Assembly (NCBI GenBank): GCA_030917985.1
Contig: JAUPTR010000255.1
Coordinates: 1-15,953 of the forward strand
DNA from: Pseudomonadota bacterium
GTDB lineage: Bacteria > Pseudomonadota > Gammaproteobacteria > Burkholderiales > SCOH01
Direction: 5' to 3'
DNA: 15,953 nucleotides
Positions 14,852 through 15,953 of the stretch are shown in pieces; positions within the stretch are counted from its first letter, which is position 1; every line of letters begins with the position of its first letter. The notes below the pieces were generated by a model. It ran no database searches. It was not told the origin of the DNA and saw only the letters and a program-made list of their open reading frames with translations. Position numbers and translations under genes: made by a program.

Positions 14852-14867
14852 GGTTGGCCTTGCGGCG
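14817..14867 (-). repeat. liuD start region, upstream copy of a 51-base duplication
   Basis: This copy reproduces the 16 bases before the liuD ATG (12 of 16 identical) and the first 35 coding bases (29 of 35 identical, all differences synonymous). Similarity ends abruptly after GGCGA, marking a recombination boundary. Confidence 0.8.
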
Positions 14868-14898
14868 ACCTTGTTGGGTCGGCGATGGATGAATGGTT

Positions 14899-14967
14899 TG
14901 TAGGTCGGACTTCAGTCCGACGCGGTGCTGATATTGGCGCTGCTGTCGGACTGAAGTCCGACCTACA
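14899..14967. repeat. REP-like inverted pair, element A copy 1
   Basis: Two perfect 23-base arms (14899-14921 and 14945-14967) are inverted around a 23-base centre. Each arm starts (read outward to inward) with TGTAG followed by an inner palindrome GTCGGACT-TC-AGTCCGAC. A GTAG head plus a GC-rich hairpin, arranged as an inverted pair, is the layout of bacterial REP/BIME elements mobilised by RAYT (TnpA-REP) transposases. No RAYT gene is in the window. Confidence 0.85.
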
Positions 14968-14987
14968 ACGGCTAACAATCCCGCCGG

Positions 14988-15055
14988 GCTGCAGCCCGCA
15001 CCCCTATTGGCTTGCAGCCTTGCCTGCAGGCCAATAGCAGAGCGGCTTGCAGCCG
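14988..15055 (+). repeat. 68-base palindromic element C, copy 1
   Basis: It begins inside the palindrome CGGGCTGCAGCCCG (14985-14998). Its core is a 13-base stem with one G-T wobble (15005-15017 with 15024-15036) and a CCTTGC loop. It is 65 of 68 bases identical to copy 2 at 15222-15289. Its origin is unknown; it behaves as an interspersed intergenic repeat. Confidence 0.85.
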
Positions 15056-15056
15056 A

Positions 15057-15124
15057 GTAGGGTGGGCAGCTTGCTGCCCACGCAGGGGAATGTGGGTTCG
15101 GTGGGTAATGCTTGCCCACCCTAC
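15057..15124. repeat. REP-like inverted pair, element B
   Basis: GTAGG at 15057-15061 leads into the perfect hairpin GTGGGCAGC-TT-GCTGCCCAC (15062-15081). The second half, GTGGGTAATGCTTGCCCAC followed by CCTAC (15101-15124), is the inverted partner with an imperfect stem. The head and organisation match element A but the hairpin sequence differs, so this is a second REP-like subfamily. Confidence 0.75.
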
Positions 15125-15141
15125 ACTTGATCGCGATTGCT

Positions 15142-15210
15142 TGTAGGTCGGACTTCAGTCCGACGCAGTGCTTATTTCGGCGCTGCTGTCGGGTTGAAAC
15201 CCGACCTACA
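15142..15210. repeat. REP-like inverted pair, element A copy 2
   Basis: It has the same 69-base layout as copy 1. The left arm (15142-15164) is identical to the left arm of copy 1. The right arm (15188-15210) carries GTCGGGTT-GA-AACCCGAC instead of GTCGGACT-GA-AGTCCGAC: two substitutions on each side that keep the inner hairpin perfectly paired while lowering pairing with the left arm. Confidence 0.85.
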
Positions 15211-15221
15211 AATGCACCTAC

Positions 15222-15289
15222 GCTGCAGCCCGCATCCCTATTGGCTTGCAGCCTTGCCTGCAGGCCAATACCAGCGCGGCTTGCAGCCG
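15222..15289 (+). repeat. 68-base palindromic element C, copy 2
   Basis: It differs from copy 1 at three of 68 positions, none in the 13-base stem (here 15239-15251 with 15258-15270). It follows element A copy 2 just as copy 1 follows A copy 1, so an A-C pair has been duplicated with element B between. It ends 21 bases from the liuC stop. Confidence 0.85.
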
Positions 15290-15310
15290 GGTGCTTAATC
15301 ACCGTCTGGT

Positions 15311-15953
15311 TCACGACTCTTGCACCCAGCCCGGTTGGCGTTTGTCGAGAAACGCGCGCAGGCCGTCTTTGCCTTCGTCGCTGGCACGGATGCGGGCGAT
15401 GCGTTGTGCGGTTTCGTCGATCAGGGCGGGGTCGATGCGCTGGTTGCCGACGTGCTGGATCAGCATCTTTGCCGCGGCCATCGCGTGCGGGCCATTGGCG
15501 AGCAGGGTGGTGAGCAGCGTTTCAATCGTGCTGTCGAGTTCGTCGCGGTCGACGACTTCGTGCACCAGCCCCAGTTGTTTGGCGGTGGCTGCATCAAAAC
15601 GCTCGGCGGTAAGGAAATAACGCCGCGCCGCCGAGATGCCGATCTTGGCGATCACATACGGACTGATCACCGCCGGCATCAGGCCCAGCTTGACTTCGGT
15701 GAGGGCAAAGCTGGCGTTGTCGCTGGCAACGACGATATCGCAACACGCCGCCAAGCCCACTCCGCCGCCATAAGCCGCGCCCTGCACGCGGGCGATGGTG
15801 GGTACCAGCATCTGGTTCAGCGTCGCCATCAGCGCCGCCAATGCCCGCGAGTCTTCCAGATTCTGCGTCTGGTCGTAGTCGGCCATACGCGCCATCCAGT
15901 TCAGATCGGCGCCGGCAGAGAAGCTCTTGCCGTTGGACGCCAGCACCAGAGCG
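15311..15953 (-). CDS. liuC: Enoyl-CoA hydratase family, methylglutaconyl-CoA hydratase, 5' end outside window
   Basis: About 214 C-terminal residues of a crotonase-superfamily protein of some 260-270 residues are visible; the start lies beyond the window. SNGKSFSAGADLNWM is the first oxyanion-hole region, and AAYGGGVGLAACCDIVVAS the second. FALTEVKLGLMPAVISPYV contains one catalytic Glu (in TEVKLG). The other acid found in typical enoyl-CoA hydratases (in GGGxELAxxCDI) is Gly here, which I recall as usual for bacterial LiuC. The C-terminus IRASDEGKDGLRAFLDKRQP is characteristic of the family. It would hydrate 3-methylglutaconyl-CoA to HMG-CoA, the step after LiuD. The gap of 577 bases to liuD, full of repeats, is unusual for a liu operon, where these genes normally abut. 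Confidence 0.88.
   Translation of the reverse strand, partial: ALVLASNGKSFSAGADLNWMARMADYDQTQNLEDSRALAALMATLNQMLVPTIARVQGAAYGGGVGLAACCDIVVASDNASFALTEVKLGLMPAVISPYVIAKIGISAARRYFLTAERFDAATAKQLGLVHEVVDRDELDSTIETLLTTLLANGPHAMAAAKMLIQHVGNQRIDPALIDETAQRIARIRASDEGKDGLRAFLDKRQPGWVQES

Noticed and set aside
14899..15289. CRISPR array
   Set aside because: Repeats are palindromic, of three different sequences, nearly adjacent and without unique 30-40-base spacers or cas genes; they fit REP-like elements instead.

Overview
The window (about 16 kb, moderately GC-rich) looks like chromosomal DNA of a gammaproteobacterium. The indicators are a PilW/PilX/PilY1 minor-pilin operon, a ZapE-type ATPase, a lipase-specific foldase (LifO), a bacterial fatty acyl-CoA reductase of the Marinobacter 512-residue type, and the LiuC-LiuD part of the leucine/isovalerate catabolic operon. 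The species cannot be named from this. There are no rRNA, tRNA, CRISPR, transposase or phage genes.

Layout. (1) 1-4934, plus strand: the 3' end of pilW, then pilX and pilY1. This is the end of a type IV pilus minor-pilin operon, closed by a near-ideal Rho-independent terminator at 4946-4978. (2) 5110-8014, plus strand: zapE, an atypical short-chain dehydrogenase/epimerase-like gene and a family-2 glycosyltransferase, joined by a 1-base overlap and a 2-base gap, so almost certainly one transcript. (3) 7984-8943, minus strand: lifO, convergent with the glycosyltransferase and overlapping its end by 31 bases; no lipase gene is next to it. (4) 8944-12423, plus strand: a long AT-rich leader with a good sigma-70-like promoter (9375-9403), a 46-codon remnant resembling the start of a methyltransferase, a stand-alone DUF2156 (lysyl-phosphatidylglycerol synthase C-terminal-like) acyltransferase, and a fatty acyl-CoA reductase. 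(5) 12424-15953, minus strand: liuD and the 3' part of liuC. They are separated by about 580 bases that carry a packed array of REP-like palindromes and a duplicated copy of the liuD start region. A decayed copy of one repeat lies in the gap between the reductase and liuD.

How the genes work together. The pil genes serve type IV pilus assembly and adhesion. LiuC and LiuD act in conversion of leucine/isovalerate-derived acyl-CoAs to 3-hydroxy-3-methylglutaryl-CoA. The reductase makes fatty alcohols, the usual precursors of wax esters. The foldase matures a secreted lipase encoded elsewhere. Lipase maturation, branched acyl-CoA breakdown and fatty alcohol formation would suit an organism that grows on and stores lipids, but this link is inference.

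Most worth a second look: the DUF2156-reductase pair behind a repeat-flanked promoter with a truncated methyltransferase-like ORF; the duplicated liuD start, which creates an upstream ORF overlapping the real start and differs from it only at synonymous positions within the shared coding stretch; and the ordered A-C-B-A-C array of 68-69-base palindromic elements.
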